From the NCBI GenBank assembly GCA_022414725.1, contig CM039462.1, positions 130,404,262 to 130,468,261 on the forward strand: 64,000 bases of DNA. Direction: 5' to 3'. A program made the position numbers and the translations under genes. Shown here piece by piece: positions 29,640 through 40,260 of the stretch (position 1 is its first letter; each line of letters opens with the position of its first letter). Source of the stretch: Microglena sp. YARC. Taxonomy: Eukaryota > Chlorophyta > Chlorophyceae > Chlamydomonadales > Chlamydomonadaceae. Under the pieces are notes generated by a model. The model was not told the DNA's origin and did not search any database. It worked only from the letters and a program-made list of their open reading frames with translations.

Positions 29640-30112
29640 GACACCCACCTGCATGGAGACCCACCTACATGCATGTGTGCATTTGTGTTTGTGGGTGATT
29701 GGTGTGTATGTGTGGGAAGATAATGGTGTCAATGTGTCAAACACCCACATGCATGGACATCCACCTACATGTATATGTGTGTCAGTGGGTGGTTCTGACA
29801 GTGGTGGGTGAGTGTGGGAAGTTGGTGGTGCCAATGTGTCACACACACGCATGTACACGCACCTACATTCATGTGTGTGTACGTGTGTGCCCTTGCATGT
29901 GTGTGGTTGTGTCTATGCTTGTGTGTGTGTCCATGCATGTGGGTTTGCATGCGAGACATAGCACATGTGTATGTGTGTGAATGTGTTAGGATGCATGATG
30001 TCCATGCATGCAAGTGTGTGTGTTGGTGTGCTTGTGTGTATAGATGTGTTTGTGTGTGTGTGTGTGTGTGTGTGCGCGTGTAGGTGTGTGTGTGTGTGTT
30101 CATGTGTGTGCG
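29640..30112. repeat. GT-rich low-complexity tract
   Basis: Mixed (TG)n with recurring CCACCTACATGCATGTGTG-type phrases. Cys/Val and His/Thr frames on either strand are artefacts. Confidence 0.9.
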
Positions 30113-30288
30113 TCCATGAAGGGAGATGCATATGTTTCCCACTCTCATTAGTGAGCTTCACTATGTCTGACAGCTTTCTTGGGTAAGAACTGAAGGAAAG
30201 AAAGACCTTCAACCCTAAGAACATCAGTGGAGCACTGGCTGGGTCCACATCTAGGAGCTTGACATGCCTCAGCCTCCCAGGCCCTGGC

Positions 30289-30618
30289 TCAGAGTAACCA
30301 GCAGCTATCCTCTGGCAGGACCTCACGCCAGTCATCTTCGGAAATCTCTCTCGCCTCGAATGCTTCGACCTCCTTATCTGAAGCATCGCTAGATAACTCA
30401 TTCTCCGATGTAGCGTTGGCGTCAAATCCCTCCAGTTCGACCTGGGAGCTCGCCGGGACAAGACTCTCTAGACCAGCCTGGACTTCGCCCCCGATATTGA
30501 GCGTTACAATGAAGCTCCTGCCTTTACCACGCTGCTTTATGACGCCAGGAAACGTCACAGCGCTTGAGGTCGATGCTATGGGTGCGGCTGATGAACCATC
30601 CTGCACAGCTTCGTGCAC
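30289..30618 (-). CDS. Hypothetical acidic ORF
   Basis: A 109-codon ATG-to-stop frame (MHEAVQDGSSAAPIASTSSA ... SEDDWREVLPEDSCWLL), strongly acidic in its second half. Downstream on the same strand another frame reads SYPRKLSDIVKLTNESG, which faintly recalls the 'IV..TN.Y' segment of piggyBac-type transposases; the two could be pieces of one decayed transposase. It ends in the GT-rich tract. No domain is certain and it may not be a gene. Confidence 0.3.
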   Translation of the reverse strand: MHEAVQDGSSAAPIASTSSAVTFPGVIKQRGKGRSFIVTLNIGGEVQAGLESLVPASSQVELEGFDANATSENELSSDASDKEVEAFEAREISEDDWREVLPEDSCWLL

Positions 30619-31191
30619 AGTGTCCTCAAGAACCTCACAACGATTGCCAGTTTTTCAGTCGTTTTTAGCTAATTGGCCCGCCATAGCCGAACTTTGGAAG
30701 GTCGATCCACGAAAAATTGCAGTTGCGAGCACCCCCACCCGATTACTGAGGCGAAGCTTGCGTACTTCTAAAGCGGTACAAAGCTTGCGAGGGGGTGTTC
30801 GTGACTCAACGCGCCCAAAATGTTATTCGAGGCCCAGTGTATGTCGCGTAATACACGTGTATTACCCGTAAGAGGGCGTTTACACGAGCCGGTTATCTCG
30901 GCCAGTTACGGTTAAGATGTACAGTTAACTAACTACGAAGCGTTTACACAACACTTTTCGCGTCAGTTATCTCGCCCAGTTAACCATTTTCGCGATAACC
31001 ATAACTCCCCCCCCCCCCCCCCCTAGTTACGGGTTAAAGGTTAAGGTTAGTGGTTCGTTAAGTTCGTTTGGCTTCCGAGCTGTGAGATGTATCGGCTACG
31101 CTAGCTCCAGTTCAGTTCGTCAATTTCTGCAGATTCGAATTTTCTAGAGCAGCAAGCAGAGGGCATGATCAGCTGCCAGATCTCACCCAGC

Positions 31192-32698
31192 AATCTCGAT
31201 CGACGGGTCGCTGCGGAGCGCTGCGGAGCCTCGAAGTCGCTTGCTTCACAGCACGGTTTGTGCTGGGGAGCAAGGCCCGAAAATAGCTCGTCTGTCACCC
31301 AAAACAAAAAGTACTCTAACATTACAATATTACAGCCCAGTGAGATGTTCTGCCAAGAGATGAACTGCAGTACTGATGTACATTGTGTTACCAAACTGCG
31401 AGATTGAAAAACAAGTGACCACTTGCTGAGCGCAGCTTTCTTACCAGAATTGCTGAGCGCAACTATAAGAGCAGAATTGCTGAGCGCAACTATAAGAGCA
31501 GAATTGCTGAGCGCATCTACCTGAGCAGAAATGCAAAGCGCAAGAACCTCAGCAGAATTGCTGAGCGCATCTACCTGAGCAGAAGGCCTGAGTGCAAGAA
31601 CCATCGCAGAATGGCCGAGCGCAAGAACCTCAGCAGAATGGCAGAGCGCATCGAACTTAGCACAATTGCTGAGCGCAAGAACCATAGCAGAATTGCTGAG
31701 CGCAAGAACCTCAGCAGAATGGCAGAGCGCGACTAACTTAGTTGAATCGCAAAGCAATTCCCATTAGCAGGAATGCAGGCATGCAAGCCGTCAGATTATC
31801 CATCCATCGATTGAACGCGCCACCGAGGCTACCAAAGCCACCAAGGCAAGGCGTACTGATTTGTCTCCATGTACTACCCGTACTTTTGTACCCCGTAACC
31901 TGTCTCTAAGTTGTTCGACCGCTCTATTGAAAAACAAGTTCGGTAACCCAAAAGCTAACCAACCCCCAAACCCAAACGTCCCCCCACCCCCCCACGTTTG
32001 GGTTATGATTATGGTTATGTCCCACACGTGTTGTTCGTTGTTTCTGTTGCGATACATTTTGCCGCATTTCCTTCAGCCGCACTTGTTTTCGCAACCGTCC
32101 TCCCTTTCGCGCCATCTGCAATATTCACTGCGCTGTATGGAGGGGTCCGATCAGGAGGGGCCGCCACCTGCAGGTCTACGCCAGCATGAGGTGCAGCAGT
32201 AGCAGCGTGATACGCAGTATGCCGAGACGCAGTTTCCGCCTTCCTCACAGTATCGCCAGAGCCTGCTTGATTTGAGCGCTCCTGCTGCTGATCGGCGATT
32301 CAAACTTTTCAAACTTTTCCTACTAACAAGAAGCTCAAGAATGCCGTATGAACGAAATTCGCGTGTTTGGGCGGGTTTGGGTTAACCTCGGGTAACCTCG
32401 TCAAACCCCCTCTGACGTGGCAGGTTAACCTCAAACCAAACCCAAACCCAAACCTGTCTCGTCTGTATGACCTCTAATACACGCCCACGTGGAACATTAC
32501 ACAAGTGCCACAGAGTTCAGTGGGATGCATAACAACACTCTCCTACACAAATGACACTTTTCTGGATTGTTTTAGCTAAGTTTGGCAACGGTTGCCTAAA
32601 TCAGTTGTCCCCTATTAGGGCTAATTTAGCTAATAGCCCTATTAGAGCTAATTTTGTCCGATGTTGGCACTAAACGTGGTGTCAAGTAGACTTTAACA
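31192..32698 (+). mobile_element. Segment X, LINE-tailed non-autonomous retroelement (unit A)
   Basis: This 1.5-kb segment ends in GGTGTCAAGTAGACTTTAAC followed by (TGTAA)n, the exact 3' terminus of the LINE on the other strand, but its body is unrelated to the LINE. It contains a 27-bp minisatellite, a CCCAAACGT/ACGTTTGGG hairpin (about 31,970-32,000) and AACCCAAACCC-like strings. The open frames in it are repeat artefacts. Its true 5' end may lie left of 31,192. Confidence 0.55.
31432..31735. repeat. 27-bp minisatellite (GCAGAATTGCTGAGCGCAAC)
   Basis: About 11 copies. A 27-nt unit keeps one frame open on each strand, giving a nine-residue repeat like ALSNSALIV on the minus strand. There is no evidence of protein function. 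It is duplicated in units B and C. Confidence 0.9.
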
Positions 32699-32798
32699 TG
32701 TAATGTAATGTAATGTAATGTAATGTAATGTAATGTAATGTAATGTAATGTAATGTAATGTAATGTAATGTAATGTAATGTAACGTAATGTAACGTAA
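32698..32798. repeat. (TGTAA)n tail of segment X
   Basis: About 20 units with TGTAACG variants at the right end; interrupted by the LINE at 32,799 and resumed at 37,568-37,655. Confidence 0.95.
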
Positions 32799-33074
32799 TT
32801 ACATTACATTACATTACATGTTAAAGTCTACTTGACACCGCGAGGGTGTATGAGACTCTGTGCTTTAAACAAAAAGAAAAAGCACCCACAAAGCAAAAAC
32901 CCCATTACATCAGGGGTGTGTCGAGGACAAACAAACCAAACTCCCAACCACCGTTTTGGTGGCGTAGGTATTAAACCCCTTAGAGCCGGACCCAGATCTC
33001 AACCACTTACAGTGGCGGAGGTAAGAAGCTAACAAATGAGAAGTCACAAGAAGAAGAAAAAAAGGGATGATAAA

Positions 33075-36000
33075 TTACGGTGCCACTAAGCAGTCCAGGG
33101 CTTCCTGTCTTGCTCTTCTACAAGTAGAAAAGATAGTCGGCTAGGTTGCTCCAAAAAGACTTAGTGCCATTTCCATTCATAAAGGTTCTGAATGTGGAAT
33201 CGCAGAATTCCACATTCCATACGGTTAAGTTGGTATCCTCATGGACATGCTATAAATATCTGTAAACAGCTTCTGGTAGCGGAGGCGAATATCATTATAA
33301 AAAGGGCACTCAAACATATGCATTTCATCCTCAGGTTTTTGGAACCCACACATTTGACAGTGTCTCATTGAGCGAGGATGTGTGCTCTATCCACCACCCT
33401 CATTCTTTCTGTGTTCAGCCAATGGGAACCCATTATAAACTGTGCTATAGAACGAATCTGATCCTGCTTATGTAAGGCGGATGTAAAGGGAATCAAGCCA
33501 TTCTCATCATTGCTGTTGGCTGCGAACCATTTTTGGTATCGGAGGCGTTTAAAGCCAACCCTTCTCTCATCATCAGGGATGTCTCTAACTGCATTGGTGT
33601 CACTTGGGTACTTAAACCTCCATGACTCAAAAACTTCAGACATAATACCTTCGACATCGACAGCCTCCAAAATGTTGATGTTTTTACTGGATCCTAGCTT
33701 GTGGAGAGCACAACGCAAGTCATGAACCCAGCCAGTGTTGGAGTCAAAGATTCCTCAAGAGCCATTCTAATGAGATCCTCAGGTTCTTTATGTATGGTCT
33801 TGTTCCAGAAGCGCAAAGCTTGTTTAAGCCAAGCAAAACACAACGGGGTTCTACCCAGCTCTTCCATGATAATATTAGATGTAGTAGATTGGCAAACACC
33901 CAACATTTGTTTAAGTATACCTCTATGCCATTTCTCACAAGCATGGTCATTTGAGATAAGTGTGTTGTTCAGAATAGAAGGAGCCCACACCTCACAGCCA
34001 AAATTCAGGATAGGTTGTACAAGAGAATCAAACAGGTGGGTGAGAATATCAATATTGTATATCTCCATAGTATGGCATCGCCTACGGAGCATGTGGTGTG
34101 CCTTTTGGGCCTTAGTGAGCATCCTAGAAAAAGCAGCTTTTTGCACGATTGCTTGAGTCACCATCCACAAAGAGGGATCCCAAGTAGATAAAAGATAACT
34201 TTGTAGAAAGTTGTGCTCCATCATAGACAAATTTGTAATCAGGATCCATGCGGGCCTCATCACAGAATTGCTTGTTGAAAACGACAATCTCAGTTTTCTT
34301 TATATTCACAGCCATCTTAGTAGCCTCACAGAAAATCTCTCAGACAGTCAAGCATCGCTTGCATATCTGCCGGGGATTCTGCCATTATAGCTAGGTCATC
34401 AGCATAAAGTAACAGTTGCAGAATCTTTCCCCTAAGCTCAGCCCCTACATTTGGGAGCTTGGATTGGAGGAACGATTCAATTCTATCAATGAACAGACCG
34501 AATAGGAGTGGGGATAGGGGTCTCCTTGTTTAACTCCTACAAGGGATGGAAAGGAGGATCCAATGTCCCCATGTAGGCGAACTTGGAAAACAACATGAAT
34601 ATACATGGACTTCAGAATACTGAGATAGGGGTCCTTGACTCCTAGCCTTGCTAAGCAATCCATAGCAAGTCTCTGTTGACCCAATCATAAGCCTTCTTGA
34701 AATCAACAAAAGCCACAAAGAGTGGTTTTTTCTTTTCTCTATATTTATCTACAATATGGTTAAGAATGAAATGATGCATCTGCAGTACCCCTACCACTTC
34801 TAAATCCATATTGGCCAGCGGCTCTGAGGTTGAATTCTTCTGACCAATCATCTAGTCTACGTAGCATGCAAAGGGAGAAGATCTTTCCTATGGAGTTGCT
34901 CACCGCAAGACCTCGATAGTTGTCCTTGTCATACACACTGCCTTTGGATTTGGGTACGGGTACCAAGGCAGCTGCAGCCCATTGGCTAGGGTAAGAAGTC
35001 TTCCAGATGAGATTAAACAGGTTAGTCATAGCTTGTACAAATCGGGAGTTGGCTTCATGGGAAGCAAATCTGTACCATTCTGCAGGGATACCATCTACCC
35101 CGGGGAGGAGTTTTTCCGTAGGGATTGGAGAACAGAAAACACCTCCTTGGTGGTAAAGTCTTGACATAACCATGTTGGTGCGGCCTCTATCTGAGGTCCA
35201 TCAGCTTGAGGACAAAGTCCCTAGCATCCAGACTTGGATCAATACCTACTTGCACATCAAAGAGGTCTGCAAAATAATCAGTCCAATCATGAATTGTGAT
35301 GTCTGCCGTAGTGGCCTTGTTAGGCTCACGCACGTCTTTCCAAAAACTTTTCGGATTATGCCGAAGATTCGTATGAAGGTTCTCCATGCGTGTTTCTAGC
35401 CACTTCCTCTTCTTTCTTCTGAGAATCCTCTTGTACTCCTTGTGCATAGAACCAGCCAAGTCAGAGCTAGAGCCATATTGATGTTCTGCTTGGCTTGCTG
35501 CCTGTCTAGCACGATTGCATTCATCATCATACCATGCGTTCACAGGGCCCGTGCTTACGCTTAGCTACAGGTTTGTGACATGGTGTGCATTTGCTTATGG
35601 CTAGTTCAATAGCACTAGCAATCCCTTCTCTGAATCTTCCATAGATGAGCTATGGAGTGCATTGTCAAGTAATCGGTTAACGTCTGGATCACGCTTAATT
35701 GTGTGTGCATACATCTGGACATAGTTGTCTTTCCATTTCAGTTTGGGCGAAGGTTTACCACCAGCAGGTGTACTAATAGTACCTTGAGAAGGCCTAAGGG
35801 CAGCATCTGGTATGTGGAGTGTGATAGGCATGTGGTCAAACTTTCCACCCCGGGCCTGAGAGGGCAGTCATGCTTGGGAGCCACACTAAACTTGACACCT
35901 GGGGTGTTGAGAAGACTAGGGGCGGCTAGCGCATAATCAATGACAGATTTCTTGTCCATGCCATCTGCAAAGAAGGTATGTGCACCTTGCATATCACCTT

Positions 36001-36652
36001 CTGTTCTACCGTTAAGGATGATAAGACCAGTTACTACACATAGCTGGAGTAGGGCCCCCCCCAATCGATTGGGGGAGCTGTGTCCATGCTACACCTCGGT
36101 TGAATGGTTTGGTTGGGGGCTGTACTATTGGTTTGGGGATACTGGTTCATCTCCTAACTCGGTATCATCATTGTCCACACCAAGACCAACCCGAGCGTTG
36201 AAGTCACCCATCACCATAACGTTGCCTTTTTCCTGGAAGTTCCCAATGATTTTTACCTAGAGTGAGGAAGTGGTCCTCTATACTAATGCAGTCGTCACCA
36301 TGTTTGTAGTATGAGCTGTTAGCATGTGGGAATAGCACACACCAATGTGTGTTCCATGTATGCGAATCCATGCCATGCCTAATTCAGGTGCCTCATGGAC
36401 TAAAGTAGCATTTAGGCAAGTGCGGACATAGATAGCGACCCCCCCATCCTTGCTCAACTTGGGGCGAGGGGCACAAGAAAGGCATTTGAAACCTGGAATG
36501 TGGGGGGTGTCTAGCTGGCCACGCACCCCTGTGTGTGAAAACAATAAAATGTTGTGTTTTCTCACCACTTTCATTGCTGCACCGCAGCTGCTTAGAACAC
36601 TGAGTTGTCCTCTGATGTTCCATGCAAGGCACCTTAGTCCACTTCATGCATC
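33075..36652 (-). pseudogene. LINE ORF2: endonuclease, reverse transcriptase, zinc knuckle
   Basis: Pieces in three frames reconstruct the domain order of an APE-type LINE polyprotein. The endonuclease begins at LRCLAWNIRGQ (~36,640), with GGVAIYVR, VMVMGDFNARVG (~36,190) and SVIDYALAAPSLLN. The reverse transcriptase has GVDGIPAEWYRF, LVPVPKSKGS, NYRGLAVSNSIGKIFS, YGFRSGRGTADA, AFVDFKKAYDWV, GVKQGDP and the catalytic LYADDLAIMAESP (~34,390). A thumb/connector region ends in WFAANSNDENGLIPFTSALH, and the final TAA is at 33,075. It copies LINE RNA into DNA at a nicked target. Frameshifts near 36.2, 35.2, 34.7 and 33.7 kb break it. Confidence 0.9.
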
Positions 36653-36880
36653 AGTCGATAGGACACCTGAGGGGGGGGCCTTGTCCCGCACCTTCAGGAG
36701 TCCTCTATTGAACGAAACCCACTTAGAGGGGTCCCTCTTAGCTTCCAGAAACGCTGGAGGTGTTCCTTGTGCAGCTTCAGCTCCTCAGGAGACAAGAAAT
36801 CCAGAGCTGCTATTCGCTATCCTTGAGAAACCTTCGGTTCCTCACAATGGAGGAAGCATCGAAGCTGGAGGATACTGTGA

Positions 36881-37500
36881 TTAGGGCAAGGCGGGGTCGT
36901 GAGGGATCCACCTTGCCTCCATGCGTCGAGCGGACACAATAGTAAACTCTGCCTTGTCTTGCTCCTTCTGGGCGTAGGTGTTGTTGGCTTCTAAAGCCTG
37001 GGTGAGCTTAGACTTTACAGCCACCGCTAGCTGTCTGTCATTCTCGTTGGGATCTTCAGGGATGCCTGAGATCCTGAATTGCATGTCGTAACCTGCTTGG
37101 TCTGGGGGGGCTGATCCCGGTCGCTGTATGAGTGGCCGACTCCATGCAGATTCTTTTCCCCGTGCTGGGGGCACCACCGGCCGATCCTTGATAGCAGCTT
37201 CCAGGGCGGAAATGCGCTTCTCCTGGGATACTATCGTATCCCTCTGGGCGTTCAGAGTGGCCTCTTATGTTTTGCGATCTTAGTGGTCTGTTTCTGAACG
37301 GTTTCCCGCATCTCACTCAAAAGTCCTTCCACCAACTTCAATGTTTGATGCGACTCTTTTTTAATCGAGTCGAACGATTTGTCCAGTGTGGGTTTAAGCA
37401 CTGTAGCGTACCACATTGCAAACCACGGGGGGAGTGCACTATCCCCGGGTGATCCAGGGTCAATGCTCATGTCTTGCGTCTGACTTCTAGTTATTGTCAT
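36881..37500 (-). pseudogene. LINE ORF1: coiled-coil RNA-binding protein
   Basis: The likely start is MTITRSQTQDMSIDPGS (ATG at 37,500). Then comes a heptad-like stretch (LKLVEGLLSEMRETVQKQ) and, after a one-base frameshift near 37,265, RDTIVSQEKRISALEAAIKD and MQFRISGIPEDPNENDRQL, which matches the 'RI.GIPE..NEN' start of L1-type ORF1 RRM domains. This protein packages the LINE transcript. The order coiled coil then RRM is as expected; the frame shift disables it. Confidence 0.75.
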
Positions 37501-37681
37501 AGCTATTCGCACAGGTTTAGTTGGGAGAGCAGCGAGTTATTGGGTGCCGGGTGACAGGTGCAATTTTTGTAATGTAATGTAATGTAATGTAATGTAGTGT
37601 AATGTAATGTAATGTAATGTAATGTAATGTAATGTAATGTAATGTAATGTAATGTAACTTCGAAGCTTACACATTTCCAAA

Positions 37682-37762
37682 TCATCGTGTGTTGGACTAC
37701 ACAGACACAAGCGCCTTGATGTCATCTTACGCAAGATGTCATTAAAGGCACTCGTGTCTGTG
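37682..37762. repeat. Fold-back palindrome (unit A, left)
   Basis: ACACAGACACAAGCGCCTTG...TCTTACGCAAGA...CACTCGTGTCTGTGT folds into an imperfect hairpin with arms of about 30 bp. The 1.17-kb hAT element begins four bases after it. Confidence 0.85.
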
Positions 37763-38214
37763 TAACAGGGTACTACTTATGGCCAAATTGACCAGCGCTT
37801 AAGCGCACAGCTCCAAAATAAAACTGCGCGGTGAGCTCACAGCCCCCCAAAACTACAGCGCGGTGAAAAAAAAGCGCTCCTCAAAAAAGTTAGTGTTCAA
37901 ATTCGACGGCCTGAGAGTCCCCCTACCTGGCAGCTTCCATGGCGATAACCGATGGTCATTGGCTGTCACATAATTTAAATCTCAGAGGGCAATCCAGCCC
38001 TTGAGTCACTCACAGCTTGTTTCCAACCAGTTGGAGGTCCGGTTGAGCGGCGGTTAAATTCGTTATTTTCGGCGCTAACCGGTGTTTGGTCGGAAACACA
38101 AAAAGTTGAGGTCCGGTTAAAGACCAACTGCCCCGGTTAGTGCAACGGCGCCCCCCCCCCCGCCGTTGAAGAAAGTTGAGAGGCGGTTAAAGTCGGTTGT
38201 TGCATTAGATCTGG

Positions 38215-38222
38215 TGACGTCA
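38215..38222. promoter_or_regulatory. Palindromic CRE-like site TGACGTCA
   Basis: TGACGTCA about 100 bp upstream of the ATG at 38,323, with an AT-rich CTTAAAAATC between. This is the classic bZIP recognition core. Function is inferred only. Confidence 0.35.
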
Positions 38223-38322
38223 CGAAATTGGCGCGCGCCTCTTAAAAATCATGCTGCTTTGGAGTGCCGCATCCTTTCTTTCTTTTTCGGACACTCATCA
38301 TTGATCGCACGTTTTCACCAAG

Positions 38323-38511
38323 ATGGATTCGCAGCAGCAGGGCACCGTCCCTGCCACGCAATTTTCGACTGATCTTCCTGAGGGGCAGGCGCAGATGCGT
38401 GTTCTAGATCTGGACCCGCGCCAGCAGGAAGAACTACGCCAATTTGAGGTGCATCGGCTGCAACAGCTGCAACAGCAGCAACAGCAGCAGCATCAGCAAG
38501 GAGCGGGATAA
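38323..38511 (+). CDS. Gln-rich small ORF inside the nested element
   Basis: 62 codons from ATG in CACCAAGATGG: MDSQQQGTVPATQFSTDLPE, then DLDPRQQEELRQFEVHRL and a (CAG/CAA)n poly-Gln tail. The short acidic/Gln pattern could form a coiled coil. The unit B copy (44,615-44,805) has a +1 insertion early on. It may be a captured first exon of a host gene or a transposon-encoded peptide; I do not recognise it. Confidence 0.4.
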   Translation: MDSQQQGTVPATQFSTDLPEGQAQMRVLDLDPRQQEELRQFEVHRLQQLQQQQQQQHQQGAG

Positions 38512-39039
38512 ACGCTGAAATCAGCGTCTGGATAGCGAGGAAGTGCTGCGCTGCGCATTTGACACGTTGATCCATTTTGAGATGACCTGGCCAGATGCAA
38601 AAGACTGCTCAACTGGTGGAATGTTTCCAACCAGTTAAGGGTCCGGTTAGAGGTCGAGTCTAAACCCTCCGAAACACAATCCTTAACCGGACCTCCAACT
38701 GGTTGGAAACAAGCTGTCAATGACTCACACTCAAAAAATGAGAAAGCGCACGTGAGGAAGCGGTTTCTGCGCTTTTCTGCGCTTTCTCTGAGTGAGTGAA
38801 AATAGGAAAGCGCTGTGATATTCAAAAAAGCAGCGCGCTCCGCGCACAGGGGTTGATAAAAACTGCGCGAAACGCGCATATGGGCTCAAAAAGGCAGCGC
38901 GGGCCGCGCTCGCCGCGCGCGCTTAGTAGTACCCTGCTGTGTAGTGAGAATCTTGGCAAGTACTAAGTCCCGTCCGTGTGCTGTGGCATTAGGGGATCGC
39001 TGGGTAATCATTGCTTTCACTCCTGGAACATGCATTATT

Positions 39040-39118
39040 GTTGGACCACACAGACACGAGTGCCTTAATGACATCTTGCGCAAGATGTCATTCAAGGCAC
39101 TCGTGTCCTAGTCCAACA
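39040..39118. repeat. Fold-back palindrome (unit A, right)
   Basis: CACGAGTGCCTTAATGACAT, TCTTGCGCAAGA, ATGTCATTCAAGGCACTCGTG forms a hairpin with arms of about 24 bp plus flanking GTTGGAC/GTCCAAC pairing. Closely related to the palindrome at 37,682. Confidence 0.9.
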
Positions 39119-39394
39119 CCGAGAGGCTATCTTTTAGCCTAGAATGGCATGTACCGGTAATAAAATTTGACCCACGCGTTCACCACTATAGTAGAAGGCT
39201 GAGGTTCGGCGAAAAACAGGGAAGTAGATATGCCTCAAGCCAACTGACTGCCAATGGCAATAGCCCTTCCCAAGGCCCTTCCTGTCAAGAAAGTGCCACG
39301 CGTTGAGTGATAAGTGTGACTGGGGTTTAGAAGATGACGCTGGCAACATCCGAAACCAGTGGACCGGCAGAGCGAATCTATGAAGTCCTAGATA

Positions 39395-40260
39395 CTGCAT
39401 GGCGCATGCAACCTGCAGGCGCAGGCTCCTGCTGAAAAGAAGAGAGCGAAGGGGGAGATGGTCGCAACCTCGGAACTTCATTTTTGGTATGCACAATCAT
39501 GCAAACAGCTGCCTTTCTTTCTTGCATGAATCTTTTGCTCGAGCCTCGAATATTGCTGGAGGTACCGGAGCCGTCTTCAATTTATGAAATCTTAGCTGCC
39601 GCATGGCGCATGCTACTTGCAGGCGCAGGCGCTTGGGCAGCGAGAGGGGAGATAGTCGCAAAACATCGGAACTTGATAATTTGTTTCAATCATGCGAACA
39701 GCTTCTTTCTTTCTTGCAAAACTCTGCTGCTCAAGCCCCGTTTCGTGGCAGAGTTCCTGGAGCTTCGTTCGCAGCCATGTCCCATCGTTGTTATCCAAGC
39801 TGCCGCATGGCGCATGCTAGCTGCAGGCGCAAACGCTTTCAGACGTGGAGACATACTCGCTTAACATGGAAGATGCGAGCTGCGGTGGGACGTTCCGTAG
39901 TTGTCAGGTTGCAACTATGTCCCCCCTCGCTCACCATATAAAGGCAGCCTTCTTCTATCCATGAAATCGTAGGAACCGCATGGCGCAGGCGCTACCTAAG
40001 TAGGCAAGGAATGAAGAGTTATTCGCAACAACAATCACTAGAAAATCATGCGTACTCAGCCTCGTTTGTTCCCGACTAGCACCCGAAGCATCATTCAGTT
40101 ACTTCATGAAGGATGCAGGCTGCTGATAAACGACATTGACAAGTTGCGACTATCCTATCCTCCATCAGTCGTAATATCTTCCATGCGCTTGGCCCTGTAC
40201 CATCAGGACTATTTATATCCATGAAGGAACAAGACCCGCATGGCGCATGCGAATTGCAGG
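39395..40260 (+). repeat. Degenerate 204-bp tandem repeat
   Basis: CATGGCGCATGC...GCAGGCGCA recurs at 39,398, 39,602, 39,806, 39,979 and 40,239. The first intervals are exactly 204 bp (68 codons), so one frame keeps an AAAWRMLLAGAGAW motif. Later copies are shorter, longer or decayed. Spacers share GTCGCAA..CGGAACTT and CTTTCTTTCTTGCA. Duplicated in unit B (45,690-46,540). Confidence 0.8.

Larger units (their letters stand above)
32799..37568 (-). mobile_element. Near-full-length LINE inside a (TGTAA)n tract
   Basis: Minus-strand non-LTR retrotransposon of about 4.8 kb. It has a short 5' UTR (~70 bp), ORF1, ORF2, a 3' UTR, and four TGTAA units as its own tail. Both flanks are (TGTAA)n of segment X; units B and C show the uninterrupted tract (about 43,839-43,941 and 50,114-50,212). 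ORFs carry several frameshifts and stops, so the copy is probably dead. Confidence 0.92.
38013..38716 (+). mobile_element. Nested 704-bp element with 32-bp perfect TIRs
   Basis: The left end CAGCTTGTTTCCAACCAGTT (then GGAGGTCCGGTT) is matched exactly in reverse complement at the right end. TCA on both sides may be a 3-bp target duplication. A further inverted copy of CCAACCAGTTAAG..GTCCGGTT lies near 38,627. It sits inside the 1.17-kb hAT element. The superfamily is uncertain; a 3-bp duplication would suit PIF/Harbinger-like elements. Confidence 0.75.
37766..38936 (+). mobile_element. Long hAT-type non-autonomous element, 1.17 kb
   Basis: Termini CAGGGTACTACTTATGGCC and TTAGTAGTACCCTG belong to the MITE family seen at 7.4 kb, with a near-perfect 8-bp duplication (CTGTGTAA / CTGTGTAG). 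The interior holds a nested inverted-repeat element and a small ORF but no transposase. It is duplicated in unit B. Confidence 0.85.

Noticed and set aside
31101..31757. 218-residue Ala-Leu-Ser-rich protein on the minus strand
   Set aside because: Nine-residue periodicity reflects the 27-bp minisatellite in segment X; no family resemblance.
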